A DNA stretch of 64,000 bases from Triatoma infestans (lineage: Eukaryota > Arthropoda > Insecta > Hemiptera > Reduviidae). Made by a program: the position numbers and the translations under genes. How positions within the stretch are numbered: position 1 is the stretch's first letter; the number at the start of each line of letters is the position of its first letter. The notes under the pieces are model-generated. The model saw only the letters and a program-made list of their open reading frames with translations. It made no database searches and was not told where the DNA came from. Below are positions 1-11,469 of this stretch, piece after piece. The stretch is taken from contig JAAEAF010002302.1 in the NCBI GenBank assembly GCA_011037195.1, positions 1 to 64,000 of the forward strand. Reading direction: 5' to 3'.

Positions 1-325
1 AGATGTTGGTTGTGGATGTTGATGGATAAATAACACCTTAATATCGGTATAAGATATATAATTGATATATATGTATATGACTGACTGCCAAGGACTGTAT
101 ACTTTACACTACAAGAACTGAACAGACAGACTGACGTGGCTAAACGATATGTACAACTGAAGTGTAAGACTGTTGAACAGAACTCTCCTTTTTGACTCTG
201 TCTCTCGTATATATATCCAACTGGCCTCTCCTCTCCTCTCTCTCGAGAGGGGCTCTTTCTCTCTGATGCGTGGTGGGGGTTCACTCGCTAGTGTGGATGA
301 GTGGTGGGGGTTCACTACCCCTACA
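1..325 (-). repeat. 3' LTR of the Gypsy element (partial)
   Basis: Matches 14855-15181 with scattered substitutions and two small indels. On the minus strand the LTR begins TGTAGGGG at 325. About 18 terminal bases lie left of the window. It includes the same CT-rich block with CTCTCGAGAGGGGC seen in the other LTR. Confidence 0.92.
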
Positions 326-340
326 TCATCCCCCCTCCTG
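326..340 (-). other. polypurine tract of the Gypsy element
   Basis: On the minus strand the sequence AGGAGGGGGGATGA runs directly into the LTR start TGTAGG. This is the expected place and composition of the plus-strand primer in an LTR element. Confidence 0.75.
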
Positions 341-2164
341 AAGTAATTTTTCGTTTGTGAAAAATTAGCGTTGGTAGCTTGGCTGAAACGATGATGTTGA
401 TGCTGCTAAATTTGTAGCATATGTGGCTAGCATGCGACTAGCATGCTGTGCTTTTTTTTTTGAAAGCCAGAGTTGTCAAGTCTGTCATAGAGATTTTTTT
501 TTTTAAATTTTGAGCAGTCTTTGGCAGTAATTTAAATATGTACATTGAAAGAACAATATTTACATGATTGGTCATTAACATAATTTGAGAAAAGAAAACT
601 AATAATTTCAATACATGATATTGGATCTGCATTTTTAGTTTAGAAATATTAAGAGATCCATTAATTATTTATATTTGCAATCCAGATGCCATTGAAAATT
701 TAAAATTATTTACATTTTGTTTTTATTTTGTCAATTGTTTATGTTATTGAAATACTTGGTAAATCCATTACTAAGTATCATGTAAGAGTTAGAATTATAT
801 TTAAAAGGAGTTTTGCTGAATTTATGTGCATCATGGATTCATTTTCGATATAAAATTAGAAATTTAAAAATTTGAATATAAAATTGAACATAAAAATTGA
901 CTAAATCTAAGGTACAATAATGATTAAATAATTGTTTTTTTTTTTGTATTAAATAAATATTTTCGCTTGAGTATAAAGTATTAAACAATTGAAAAAATTC
1001 ATGATTCATTTTCGATATAAAATTAGAAATGATTTCCATGTAATGAAACTTATGGTTATAAACAATTAAAAATTTCCAGATGAATGAAAACGTCATGATT
1101 ATGGTATAAATGTTAAAAAAAATTATTTCCTAATTAAGTACAATAATATACAATAATAATGATTTGATTAAATTGTTAAAATATCTTCTAATAATTATTC
1201 AGATGTAACAAAACTAATGGCTATAAACAACTGTTCATTTTTAAAGATCACTCTAAAAAATAGAATATGAATACAAATAAAATTTCAAGATTGATTCTGC
1301 ATAAATTTAAAATTCATTGAAAATTATACAATTGAAAAAGATTTTTGATAAATATCACAATTATAGAAGTAGATAATTAATAAACAAATGTGATGTAAAA
1401 AGATGCAGAGTAAAATTTAAAAATTAATGCATACTTAAAATAATTGATAGAAAATTATATAATTGATTGATGATATGACATGATATAATAAAATATATAA
1501 TTTTTTTTTTTTTGCTGTAAACACACATATTTATTTATATACAATTGTTTCTAGGAACCTTAATAATTTGTGTGTGTTTAGGCAAATTAATTAAATAGAA
1601 AGGAATGTTAGAAAAAGAAGAAAATAAATTTGTTAAAGTGAAAAAAAAGAATTTATCAAAGAAGTGATAATGTATGCAAATGCATGATGAAAAAAAAGAA
1701 GCAATTTATGGAAGAAATGATAATGTACCTTTCCCATGGAAGATCCTTTGAATCAAGATGATTTAATTTAGTGTTTTATTAATCTTCGTTGATGCTTGTT
1801 GATTGTATGTTTAAATCTTATAATTCAATATTCGTCGATGTTTAAAATTTTTATATTTGTCGATTTTGATTTTATTTAATTATATTTTTATTTTATTTTA
1901 TTTATTTTGTTTTGTTTATTTTGTTGTATAAATTCTATAATTTATACATTCGTGGAATAATATATTTTGTTTGTTTTGTGTTTGTAGACGAATTAAATTA
2001 CTTTCTTTCTTTTTTTTTTTTTTTTTTTTTTTGCTTCCAACAAGGGTTGGAGTTGTCATACGCTGTCTTATAAATCAAGGTGCAATGATTTAATGTATTT
2101 GTTTTAGTTGATTTCTGAATCAACGGTGCAATGATGATTTTGTTTTCTAAATTTGTTTTAAGCA

Positions 2165-2255
2165 TTATTTGCACGAAGAAATTTGTTTTATGTTATGCGA
2201 AGAAATTTGTTTTATGCATAATGTTGTACGAAGAAATTTGTTTTACGAAGAAGGC
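2165..2255. repeat. short tandem motif ACGAAGAAATTTGTTTTA
   Basis: The motif ACGAAGAAATTTGTTTTA, or a close variant (GCGAAGAAATTTGTTTTA), recurs three times with variable spacers, followed by a partial ACGAAGAAGG. Function unknown. Confidence 0.7.
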
Positions 2256-2385
2256 CTTGATAGAAACGTTTGCTTAATTTATGTAAACTTAATATTAATT
2301 TATAACTAGTGGACGAAATCGATTTCTTGCGAGCAGGAATGCAGGAATGCGCAGCTAGGATACGTCCGTAAGGAGATGTGGGTGT

Positions 2386-2542
2386 TAATTAATTAATTAT
2401 TCGAAGTTCGATGAATGTCTGCATAATTAATTAATAATTCGAAGTTCGATGAATGTCTGCATAATTAATTAATAATTCGAAGTTCGATGAATGTCTGCAG
2501 ACTTAATTAATAATTCGAAGTTCGATGAATGTCTGCAGATTA
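2386..2542. repeat. tandem repeat, about 38-bp unit, four copies
   Basis: Each unit contains an AATTAATTAATAATTCGAAG part followed by TTCGATGAATGTCTGCA. Four units, nearly identical except in the AT spacer, lie in the Gypsy 3' region. Tandem repeats upstream of the polypurine tract occur in several Gypsy lineages; a role here is only a possibility. Confidence 0.9.
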
Positions 2543-3658
2543 TGTCGACAGAATTCGAAGTGCTAAAGCTAGATAGATTAAGCGAATATTTTGTTAGTGG
2601 TAAACAAGTATTATATTAGTATCATAAAATATATATATATGAATGTATATGGCCATTTGAAAGAAAATTATTTAGTTGGGGTGTTGATTTTAATCACCCT
2701 TCAAGGTACATGTGACAAAAAACAATTAAAAGTGAAAGTAGTAAGTATAAAAAACTGGGTTTTTACCAGGTGCAGAAAGATATCTCCTTTTTTAGTACTT
2801 CCATTGTTCGGCAATTCCTTGAAGATTAAAATTTCCCAATTGACCTGGGAAAATCCTTTCCTATTGAAGTAAGGTGCCTGGAATTCCTTCTAATTTTTGT
2901 ATGCTTATTGTTATTTCACCCTTTTGTCGACGTTTTTATTCTATTAAACAAGAAGCAAATCAATGAAATATATCTAAGAAATAAGGGTTTTTACCTGTTT
3001 TGTCGGCGTTGAGACAATGCTGTGGAAGTTATATTCAATTTCTAAATTTTTCCAGTATTTTAATCCTGCAATAAATTCTAGCATTGTACAGTTTGTTAAA
3101 TTCCCGTATTGTTTGTTTTTCTATAATAAGAAAAGTATTAGCAATTGCTCCTTATGACTTCTTTGTCGGTATCTAAATCTAAAATAAGAAATGTTTGGAT
3201 TTGCTTTGTATCAATGCATTAGTAAATGCTTTGTATGATTTCCTTTATGACCTAAAATTCAATGTTTAAATAAATAGGGTGTTTAACCTAAAATTGTTAA
3301 GAATGAGAATGTATATTATTTAAAATTAACAATAATTAAATGTATGATGATTGGGGTGTATGGCCTAAAATTGACCATAATCAATGTTCAATTCACACTA
3401 ACGAAATTGTTTAAATAAATAGGGTGTATGATCTAAAATTAAATGTTGAATTTGAAACGTGCATTGAAATGTTGAAATACAATTTTCAAAATGCCAGGGT
3501 GTATTTACTGAGATATTATGTTGAATTTATTTAAAATTTTTAATTAAAATGTTTGTTTGAATTTAAATTTTGAAATTAATTTTGAAATTTTTCCTTGGAC
3601 TAGAGTATTGTCTCCTCCCAACACCAGGAAAATTTGTCTAAATTTTCCGAAAATGTTT

Positions 3659-5322
3659 TTAAATTTTTGCCTTTCTTGGCCGTAGATTCATTTTATGTGT
3701 GTTTGTAGGTTTTTGTCGTAGATGTGCTTTTTTAATTTTGCTTAGATGCACTAATTTTCTTTCATTATCATTTAAGGTAATTAGTGCAGTCTGGTTGGAA
3801 AATATTCTGTAAATTTGGTACGGGCCATGATATTTTTTTGTGAATTTTCCCTTTGGGCGTAAAATTTTTTAAATAAACGTTATCTCCTACATAAAAATTT
3901 TGTTTTGAAACACTTTTATTATAATATTTTTCCCTTATTTGTTTGGCTTTTTCATTATTATTTTTTGCCTGTTGACGAACCTTTTGAATTTTTTCATATA
4001 GACATTTTGTATGAATGTTACAATTTTGAATGTCTTTTTGTGGATAGTTTAGTATCCAGGGAAATTGAAATTTGGTACCAAAAACTAGTTCATGGGGGGT
4101 AAAGTTTGTGGATACATTTTTCGTTGAGTTGTGTGCAGCTTTAATTAATGGCAGGTAATTATGCCAATTTTTGTCACTTTGGACATAGTGAGATATGTTA
4201 TTGGCGATGTCTCTATGAATTCTCTCTAATCGTCCATTTGATGCAGGGTGGTATGGCGTCGTGCACACTTTTTTAATTTTTAACAGTGCACAGATTTGGA
4301 GTAGGATGGTGGACGTGAAATTGGTACCCAAATCTGTGAGTAGGTAGTTTGGCGTGCCGTATCTGGTGAAGATATGGCTAACAATAATTTGAGCAATAGT
4401 CTCCGCTTTTTGGTTCGTAATTGGAAACATTTCCAAATAGCGGGAATATTGACAAATTATTGTTAATATGTATTTGTATTCTTCGCTTGTTAGAATATTT
4501 GTTGATGGCTCTAGCGGTCCAACAACGTCAATTGAAATAGCTTGCCAAACATTAGTTGGCTCGCTAAATGTGCCTATTGGTGGTTTATAGGCGTTGTCGG
4601 TTTTTCTAGTGGCGCAACTATGACACGTCTTGACATAGTTCTCCACGTCTTTGGTCATGTCAGGCCAGGAGAATTGAGTTTTCATGCGGTCAAATGTTTT
4701 TTGTCTGCCATAATGACCAGACAATGGGTTGTCATGATACAGCTGTAAAACTGTATCACGCATTTTGCTTGGAACAAGGATGTTGTTGTCCAGCACATTG
4801 ATTAGAAGGCCTGAATCATTTAATGCATAATTTTTTGATTGGGCGAGACGTCGGCATTGCTCATCTTCAGCTTGCTGCTGAGCTATTTCTAATAAGTCGA
4901 TGGTTGGGTAATATTCTGGGGATATATCGGTGTTGATGCAGCCTATATATCTATTTAACGCATCTGCATGAGCGATGTTTTTACCCGATCTGTGTTCGAT
5001 GTAGAAGTCGAACTCACTTAATTTCAGTGACCATCTGTACAATTTCGAATGCGGGTCTTTTAAATTTTGAAGCCACTGCAGAGCTGAGTGGTCAGTTATT
5101 ATTTTGAATTTGTAGCCGAAAATGATGTATCTGTACTGTTTACAGCCAAAGAGAATGGCTAACAGTTCTCTTTCCGTAGTGCAGAGTCTTGTTTCAGTTT
5201 CAGACAGTACGCGGGATGAAAAGGCTATTGGACGTTCTTCGCCGTTTATTTGTTGGCTTAGAATTGCAGATATGCCAACGTTGCTCGCGTCCGTAGTCAA
5301 TATGAATTCGTAATTATAATTG
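3659..5322 (-). pseudogene. Gypsy pol, distal half: RNase H and integrase
   Basis: Minus-strand reading from the LINE insertion point. It starts in the RNase H domain (TTDASNVGISAILSQ, with first catalytic Asp) and continues through the integrase zinc-binding module (HDNPLSGHYG ... CHSCATRK, an HHCC pattern) and the integrase core with D (ISIDVVGPL), D (LLTDLGTNF) and E (NGRLERIHRDI). The main frame stops at 3768, but a one-base shift in the seven-T run at 3833-3839 opens the frame carrying the C-terminal GPY module (KYHGPYQIYRIFSNQTALI), which ends at 3659. The only breaks seen are that homopolymer shift and the LINE insertion. Confidence in identity is high; activity is unlikely. Confidence 0.93.
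5315..5322. repeat. target-site duplication, left copy, TATAATTG
   Basis: TATAATTG directly precedes the LINE 5' end. The second copy at 11532-11539 directly follows the poly(A) tail. Both belong to the Gypsy pol codons around an Asn-Tyr-Asn-Tyr stretch. Confidence 0.95.
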
Positions 5323-5356
5323 CAGTCTGTGTTGAGCTGTGGTAAAGAGCGGACGT
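5323..5356 (+). promoter_or_regulatory. internal Pol II promoter: initiator plus DPE
   Basis: The element begins CAGTC, an initiator-like start. Taking the A at 5324 as +1, GGACGT lies at 5351-5356, that is +28 to +33, and matches the arthropod downstream promoter element consensus RGWYVT at all six positions and at the canonical distance. Insect LINEs such as jockey, Doc and I use this type of internal promoter so that each new copy carries its own start. No TATA box is needed. Seen: motifs and spacing. Inferred: use as a promoter. Confidence 0.8.
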
Positions 5357-5680
5357 GTGCAAAGTTCACATTTTAACTCTAGCTTCAGTGTTCCATACAG
5401 GCAGTTTTATTTAAATATTTAATAATTAATTTTTCTTTTTCTTGCTTTTTTGCTTTTTAAATTTTTATTTTAATTTTTAATTTTCATATAAAAGTAAGTA
5501 TCGTTTTTTTGGATTAAGTTTTTCCAGAGCACAGTAAGTTTTTCTTTTCTATTTTTACATATTTTCATATTATTCTTATTTTTTAGTTCTTTTTTAATTC
5601 TTATCTATTCTATTTTCATCAACTTTTCATAAGAATCTTTATATTTTTACCTTTATTCTAAGAAATAAAGGGCTTCAGTT

Positions 5681-7035
5681 ATGAGCGACAATAGTAAAGG
5701 GCAGGTGGGCATAGAGCCTGATATTTGCATGGAAGTATGCAATAAAGTGAATCTACCTGAAAATAGTAATGTAAAGATAAATAGGAAAATAAGTGTGGAA
5801 ATGGAATACAGGACTGAGGACCCTGGTCCTTTTCATGTTATTATCGAAAGTGAAAATTTGGCAAAAATGGGCATTTCCAGATTGCACCCTATGGCTATAG
5901 GTAAACTTTTGTTCGCTAACCATCCCGATATTTCTAGAAACATTGATACAATAAAGAAATTGGGAATTAACAGAGTGAGGGTCGAGATGAACAACGCTGT
6001 TTCAGCTAATAAGCTTATTCATTCTGAAACATTAAAAGAGAAAAAATTTAAGGCATATATTCCCGCTTACCTATTACAGAGAAAAGGTGTTATCAGGGGG
6101 GTTGATACAGAGTTAAGTGAAGAAGAGATTAAGGAAGTTATCAAGGGTCCAATGGTGCTATATTAGAAATATTACAGATAAGGAGGATAAAACGTAAAAT
6201 AATAGACAATACTACCAAAGAAAGTAAATTAATTAACACACAGTCGGTCTTTTTCAATATAAGGGGGCAAACGTTGCCACCTTATGTATACATACATTAT
6301 GTAAGTTGCACGGTGCATACCTATATACAGAATGTTATCCAATGTAAAAAGTGTTTACGATTCGGACATTTCGAAGACCAATGTCGGGGGAGGGTCAGAT
6401 GCGATAAGTGTGGTGGTGATCACTCCAAAAACGAATGTGATGTTGCGGAGAATAAATGCGTGAATTGCGGTGGTGCGAGCCACTTAGCTACCAATCACGA
6501 TATGTGCCCAAGATTCAAAAAAGAGAAAATAATTAAACAAGTGATGGCAAATAATAATATTCCGTATAACGATGCCAGACAGTTTCTAGAAAACAATTCA
6601 TTTTCCGCTATCGCGAATGTACCGGATATCGAAGATCTAAAAGAATTCCCCATTCTAAATAGAAGTAGTTTTCCCGTAGGTAGAACATTCGCCTCTACCT
6701 CAACCTATAAAAGAGCAACTAAGAGAAATAGATTATTGTCTCCTCTCAATCAGAAACTTGAAAAATTAGACGGGTATCTGTATCAAGAAACAGTCAGTAA
6801 AGATGTGCCAGGGGGTTTAATACAATCTAATCCCTATCGGCCAACGGTTAAAACAAATAAACCGGTAGAGAAGACTGAATGCGGTAACGTCAATGATGAT
6901 ATGGTATACGAGGCGGTATTTTCAATACTTAAATATATGCAAACTAACGATATTAAAAATATAAAAGAGGATGTATTAAAGAATATGGTTAGAGAAAGAG
7001 TTAACTCGTTAAGAGAAGATTTTTCTTCCTTATAA
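5681..7035 (+). pseudogene. LINE ORF1, gag-like nucleic-acid-binding protein (one frameshift)
   Basis: ATG at 5681 opens a 161-residue frame that stops at 6166. A net one-base shift near 6145 moves into a frame that stays open to 7035 (about 450 residues in all). The C-terminal half carries three zinc knuckles in a row: CKKCLRFGHFEDQC, CDKCGGDHSKNEC and CVNCGGASH...C, the hallmark of LINE ORF1 and retroviral gag RNA-binding proteins. The family role is to coat element RNA and form the RNP that ORF2 uses. The shift lies in a GGG context, so an assembly indel is possible; if real, it disables this copy in cis. About 440 bp separate it from ORF2. Confidence 0.85.
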
Positions 7036-7475
7036 TTTGTAAGGTAGATCTATAATTAATAGTATAAATAATTCATTTCATGTATTATACAGAGAAATCT
7101 GTAAATATATTACATAACATGTATATAGGAATGAACGGAAGTATTAGTTTTTCTGTGTTTTGTAAATACGAACGAATGTGTGTACATAAAATCTTATTTA
7201 AAATATATATAATAATGATTGGAAGCTTGAGTATGTGTATATACACATATAACATTATTCTAATTAATACACATATATATTCTAATTACGTACGAATGCG
7301 TGTATATATAAATTCAAATAAACTGTTCAAAGGTGTGGGCGTTCTTATGTTATTTTTAACTGGGTTCATACAAGTGTACACCCATCTGTATATAAGCTGT
7401 ATATATGTACATAAGCTTGTACAGGACAAGTATTAAACAGTTTTAAAAATTAATATTAAAAATTTATCTGGTAAA
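7036..7475 (+). other. spacer between LINE ORF1 and ORF2
   Basis: AT-rich, with many TATATA and TACACATATA tracts. A 118-codon frame at 7080-7436 looks like low-complexity chance reading (mostly Ile, Tyr, Met, Val) and is not called. It may hold sequence for internal translation of ORF2, but nothing specific is visible. Confidence 0.55.
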
Positions 7476-10400
7476 ATGAATATTATGCAATGGAATGCCA
7501 GGTCTGTTGTTAACAAAAGAGCGGAATTTGAAGCATATATATTAATGAATAATATAACTATAGTGGCGTTGTCCGAAACATGGTTCAGGCCAGAGTTTAC
7601 ATATACCTTTAAAGGGTACAATATTTTTAGAAAAGATAGACCCGATGGTCGATCCGGGGTGGCCCTGTTAGTTAAAAATTACCTTAATTTTAAATATCTC
7701 AATAACATTTATAATATAAACAATTTACTGTATGTTGGCCTAGAAATAAAACTACAGAATGACAAAATATTAAATATAGTCTCAATTTACAATAATCCCT
7801 CTAATAATATTTCTGTAATCGATTGGAAAAAATTCTTTTTTAGCATTCCAAAACCGGCTTTAATTGTAGGGGACTTCAATTGTCACCATATGGCAATCGG
7901 ATCCAGTTGGTCGGATAGTAAGGGTATTAATTTAATGGACGCAGCACATGAGGCAAATTTAATTTTTTTAAATGATGGATCAGCAACATATATAAATAAT
8001 TTAACACAGAGAAGTATGTCTGCTGTTGATATTTCTTTTAGTTCACGTGATATAGGGCACATGTTTGAGTGGCGAGTGGACTGTGACCCACTGGGATCGG
8101 ATCACCTTCCAATAATAATAACCTCTAATCAAATAAACTGTAACAGAAAAATAAATAACACTAGTCGTAAATGGAATTTAAACAAAGCTGATTGGAGTAA
8201 ATTTAATGAATATATGAATAGTACCGTATGCGATCATAATTTCTCTTATGAAGAATTTATAGAAAAAATTTATGAAGCATGTAACATATCAATTCCCTCT
8301 ATTAATAACGATAATAATAGTGATAAACAGAATAAAACTAGTAAAAACTATTGTATTTGGTGGAGTAAAGATTGCTCTCGAGCAATTAAAGAGAGGAGAG
8401 AAGCTTTCCGTAAATATAATCATAAAGCTAATCTTATAAATTTTATAAACTATAAAAAGAAAACAGCAATCGCTAAAAGAATTATAAGGGATGCCAAAAG
8501 GAAATCATGGTATGAATTTTGCAATTCTTTAAGTAAATCTACCCCTATAAAATGTATCTGGGAAAAAATTAAAAAATTAAAAAATCGTCATACTGAAAAT
8601 ATTCAACCTACAATAATAAACTCGTGGACAGGAGAATTTTTGAAAAAACTAGCTCCAGACTTTGTGCCACAAAATATAAAGTTAGCAGATAATGATGAAA
8701 CCCATTTTCTTACGAATAAGTTTACATTCGTGGAACTTACCAGTGTCATTAAACACAATGTTAATACTTCTCCAGGTAAGGACCAGATAGCATATCCCAT
8801 GTTGAAAAACTTACCCGACTCGGCACTCCTTATATTATTATCGATATTTAATAATATATTGGAAACTGGAATATTTCCAGTTTCATGGAAGGAATTTTTA
8901 GTGGTTCCTATATTAAAAAAAAATAAAAGTCCTAACATGTGTGATTCTTATCGCCCTATTTCTCTCTCATCATGTGTCTTGAAAACCTACGAGCGATTAA
9001 TTAAAAATCGTTTAGAGTGGTGGCTAGAGAACCACAACAAACTCCCAACATCCCAATACGGTTTTCGTAAAGGGAAATCAACTATCCATAGTATAGCTAA
9101 ACTGATAACCGATATACAGATAGGGTTCACCTTAGGCCGATCCACTTTGGGCATTTTCATAGATATTAAAGGCGCTTACGACCAAGTCATAATACCCATA
9201 CTTGGAAATAAAATGAAAACATTAGGCCTACCCATTAAATTAATTAACAATATTTTAGATATATTGTCTGAAAGACTTATACACCTAAAAGTTAATGGCA
9301 GGTTAGTCGGTCCATTAGTGTCTAGAAATGGTTTACCGCAAGGGGGAATATTGTCCCCCTTATTATATGCAATCTACACAGTAGACTTAGAAGAAATACT
9401 CCCATCGGGTGTTAAAATTCTACAATACGCGGACGACATATGTATATACATATCAAGTATTGATATCGAAATCTGTCGATCTAAATTAAATGAGACAATG
9501 TCTAAAATAGATAATTGGTGCTTTAATAATGGACTTAATATTTCGTCTGAAAAGTCCCAAGTTTGCCTTTTTACTCGCAAAAGAAGCGTACCTTTGCGGA
9601 ATCAAATTACCTTAGGAAATAATACGTACCCAGTAGTACAAAAAGTCAAGTTCTTAGGGCTATATATAGAGAGCAAGTTAAATTGGAGATACCATATTAA
9701 TTATATTAAAACAAAGGCAGAAAAATATTTAAACATTCTTCGCATGGTAACATATAACAATTGGGGTGCAGATCCTAATGTGGCGCTATTGTTTTACAGA
9801 TCCTGTATCCGAGCGGTAATTGATTATGGATGTATTTTTTATGGGCATGCCAGTAAAACTATGTTAAACTCTTTGGATGTACTTCAAAATAAATGTATAA
9901 GACTTTGCTTAGGGCTTCTTAACTCTACACCTGTAGATGTTATCCTAACTGAAAGTGGAGAATTACCACTTCGCTATAGAAGAATGATGCTCACAGATAG
10001 GTTTCTTTTGCGGGTTATGGCGTTTAACCCAGAAATTTATTGCAGGATAGCTACTTTAGGTCAAATGGACCTTACATGTAAATACTGGGAAAAGAAACTA
10101 TCTCCTCCTGTAGCCGTTAGTTATACTGATACCGCGAAGTTTCAAAATTATATTCAAAGGGATAACAAAATAGCAGTTTTCAGTTCTACTTATAATTTCA
10201 CAAACCGCTTAGACATAATAGAATTAAATGAATTTCAGAATGTCTGCCCAGAAGTTGTGAACATATTATTTTTGGAGCAAGTGAATCATAACTGGCCTGA
10301 TACATACCAACTATATACTGATGGGTCTAAAATAAATAATAAGTGTGGGTGCAGTTTTTATGACCCCCAGGAAAATGTAACTAAAATGTTGAAAATAGCT

Positions 10401-11162
10401 GATGTAGCCACGGTTTATACCTGTGAAATGATTGCGATTTTAGAGGCATTAAAATATGCTCTGTGTATTAATGTAGCCGATATAACAGTGTTTACTGACA
10501 ACCTCAGCGCTCTCACAAAACTGAAAAATTATAAGGTGTCTGCTTGTGTTAACCACATTGAAACCAAAATAATCTCAATATGGCAAGAATTGAAAAATAA
10601 AGGCACAAAGGTTAGATTAGTATGGATAAAAGCACACATCGGCATCAAAGGAAACGAGAGAGCTGACTTATTAGCAAAGAGAGCCACAGAAGAAGGAGAA
10701 CCTCTACACATTAAGATCCCTTATAAAGATATATTTTCAGTTACTAAAGCAGAATGCTTGGCGAAATGGCAAATATCTTACTCGACTAACGATAAAGGCA
10801 AATTTTATAAGTTATTAAATCCAATAGTGGGGCGAAAGCCCTGGTTTAGCTATACTAGTATGGACAAACGATTATGTCGAATTATATGTAGACTCCGAAG
10901 TAATCATGGGATCTGTAAAGAATATTTAAATAAAATAGGCGTGGAGAATTCTTCTAATTGCAATCTCTGCGACGAAAACGAAAATCTGGAGCATATTATC
11001 ATGACATGCCCGAAGTACGATAGAGAAAGAAAAACATTTTTGGATAAAATCATAACTCTGTCGACTTCTCCCTTTAGCTATAGGACTTTATTGGAGGAGG
11101 CAAACATAGAGGTATATAAATGTATCATACAATACACTAAGTCGATCGGTGTCAGCATATGA
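7476..11162 (+). CDS. LINE ORF2: endonuclease, reverse transcriptase and RNase H
   Basis: An intact 1228-residue polyprotein. Residues 1-220 are an APE-like endonuclease (NIMQWNARSVVNKR at the start, ALSETW, GDFNCHH near 132, GSDHLP near 207). The RT domain runs from about 400 to 700 with SYRPISLSS, QYGFRKGKST, DIKGAYD, GLPQGGILSPLLY and the catalytic YADD at 651-654. RNase H spans about 945-1070 (YTDGSK, TCEMIAILEAL, FTDNLSAL, HIGIKGNERADLLA), keeping the D-E-D-D residues. A Cys/His motif, CNLCDENENLEHIIMTC, lies near the C terminus. The protein nicks target DNA and primes reverse transcription there. No stop or frameshift was found, so it could be functional. Confidence 0.96.
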   Translation: MNIMQWNARSVVNKRAEFEAYILMNNITIVALSETWFRPEFTYTFKGYNIFRKDRPDGRSGVALLVKNYLNFKYLNNIYNINNLLYVGLEIKLQNDKILNIVSIYNNPSNNISVIDWKKFFFSIPKPALIVGDFNCHHMAIGSSWSDSKGINLMDAAHEANLIFLNDGSATYINNLTQRSMSAVDISFSSRDIGHMFEWRVDCDPLGSDHLPIIITSNQINCNRKINNTSRKWNLNKADWSKFNEYMNSTVCDHNFSYEEFIEKIYEACNISIPSINNDNNSDKQNKTSKNYCIWWSKDCSRAIKERREAFRKYNHKANLINFINYKKKTAIAKRIIRDAKRKSWYEFCNSLSKSTPIKCIWEKIKKLKNRHTENIQPTIINSWTGEFLKKLAPDFVPQNIKLADNDETHFLTNKFTFVELTSVIKHNVNTSPGKDQIAYPMLKNLPDSALLILLSIFNNILETGIFPVSWKEFLVVPILKKNKSPNMCDSYRPISLSSCVLKTYERLIKNRLEWWLENHNKLPTSQYGFRKGKSTIHSIAKLITDIQIGFTLGRSTLGIFIDIKGAYDQVIIPILGNKMKTLGLPIKLINNILDILSERLIHLKVNGRLVGPLVSRNGLPQGGILSPLLYAIYTVDLEEILPSGVKILQYADDICIYISSIDIEICRSKLNETMSKIDNWCFNNGLNISSEKSQVCLFTRKRSVPLRNQITLGNNTYPVVQKVKFLGLYIESKLNWRYHINYIKTKAEKYLNILRMVTYNNWGADPNVALLFYRSCIRAVIDYGCIFYGHASKTMLNSLDVLQNKCIRLCLGLLNSTPVDVILTESGELPLRYRRMMLTDRFLLRVMAFNPEIYCRIATLGQMDLTCKYWEKKLSPPVAVSYTDTAKFQNYIQRDNKIAVFSSTYNFTNRLDIIELNEFQNVCPEVVNILFLEQVNHNWPDTYQLYTDGSKINNKCGCSFYDPQENVTKMLKIADVATVYTCEMIAILEALKYALCINVADITVFTDNLSALTKLKNYKVSACVNHIETKIISIWQELKNKGTKVRLVWIKAHIGIKGNERADLLAKRATEEGEPLHIKIPYKDIFSVTKAECLAKWQISYSTNDKGKFYKLLNPIVGRKPWFSYTSMDKRLCRIICRLRSNHGICKEYLNKIGVENSSNCNLCDENENLEHIIMTCPKYDRERKTFLDKIITLSTSPFSYRTLLEEANIEVYKCIIQYTKSIGVSI

Positions 11163-11469
11163 ATGGATTGACATCATCAAACATATTAGGATAGAAGACA
11201 TCAGGGGTGCGAGGAATATCAAGTACTCCACCCCAGTATATTTATTAGATTAGTGTATGTTAAGTTGAGAATGGCTGTATGTATTTGTATGGACGTATTT
11301 ATTAGAATGGGTGTTCGAGTGTATGCGAAATAGGATTAGTTTATTTTATTTTTTAGTGTAGGGAGCGATTGAAGTGCGGGGGATCAATTCTGGCCATGGC
11401 GGTCATCTCCTTGCCCCTTGTATGGTTTTCTCTACTATACCCTATGGCTATGGCCTCTGCAGCCAAGGC

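Larger units (their letters stand above)
341..3658. other. non-coding 3' region of the Gypsy element
   Basis: About 3.3 kb of AT-rich DNA between the end of integrase and the 3' LTR. No ORF with recognisable content was found on either strand, and the ORFs present are short and low-complexity. It holds a poly-T run near 2009-2031, a 27-bp direct repeat (about 835-862 and 1004-1030), two tandem arrays (listed separately) and three copies of an AATAGGGTGT...CCTAAAATT-like motif between about 3270 and 3440. Errantivirus-like Gypsy elements carry env here; this one does not visibly do so. It may instead contain a later insertion that I cannot delimit. Confidence 0.6.

Noticed and set aside
2591..2872. 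Possible env-like ORF in the Gypsy 3' region
   Set aside because: Wrong strand relative to the element, only 93 codons, no signal peptide, membrane segment or cleavage site.
7080..7436. 118-codon ORF between LINE ORF1 and ORF2
   Set aside because: Low-complexity AT-driven composition, no motif, and placed in an inter-ORF spacer.
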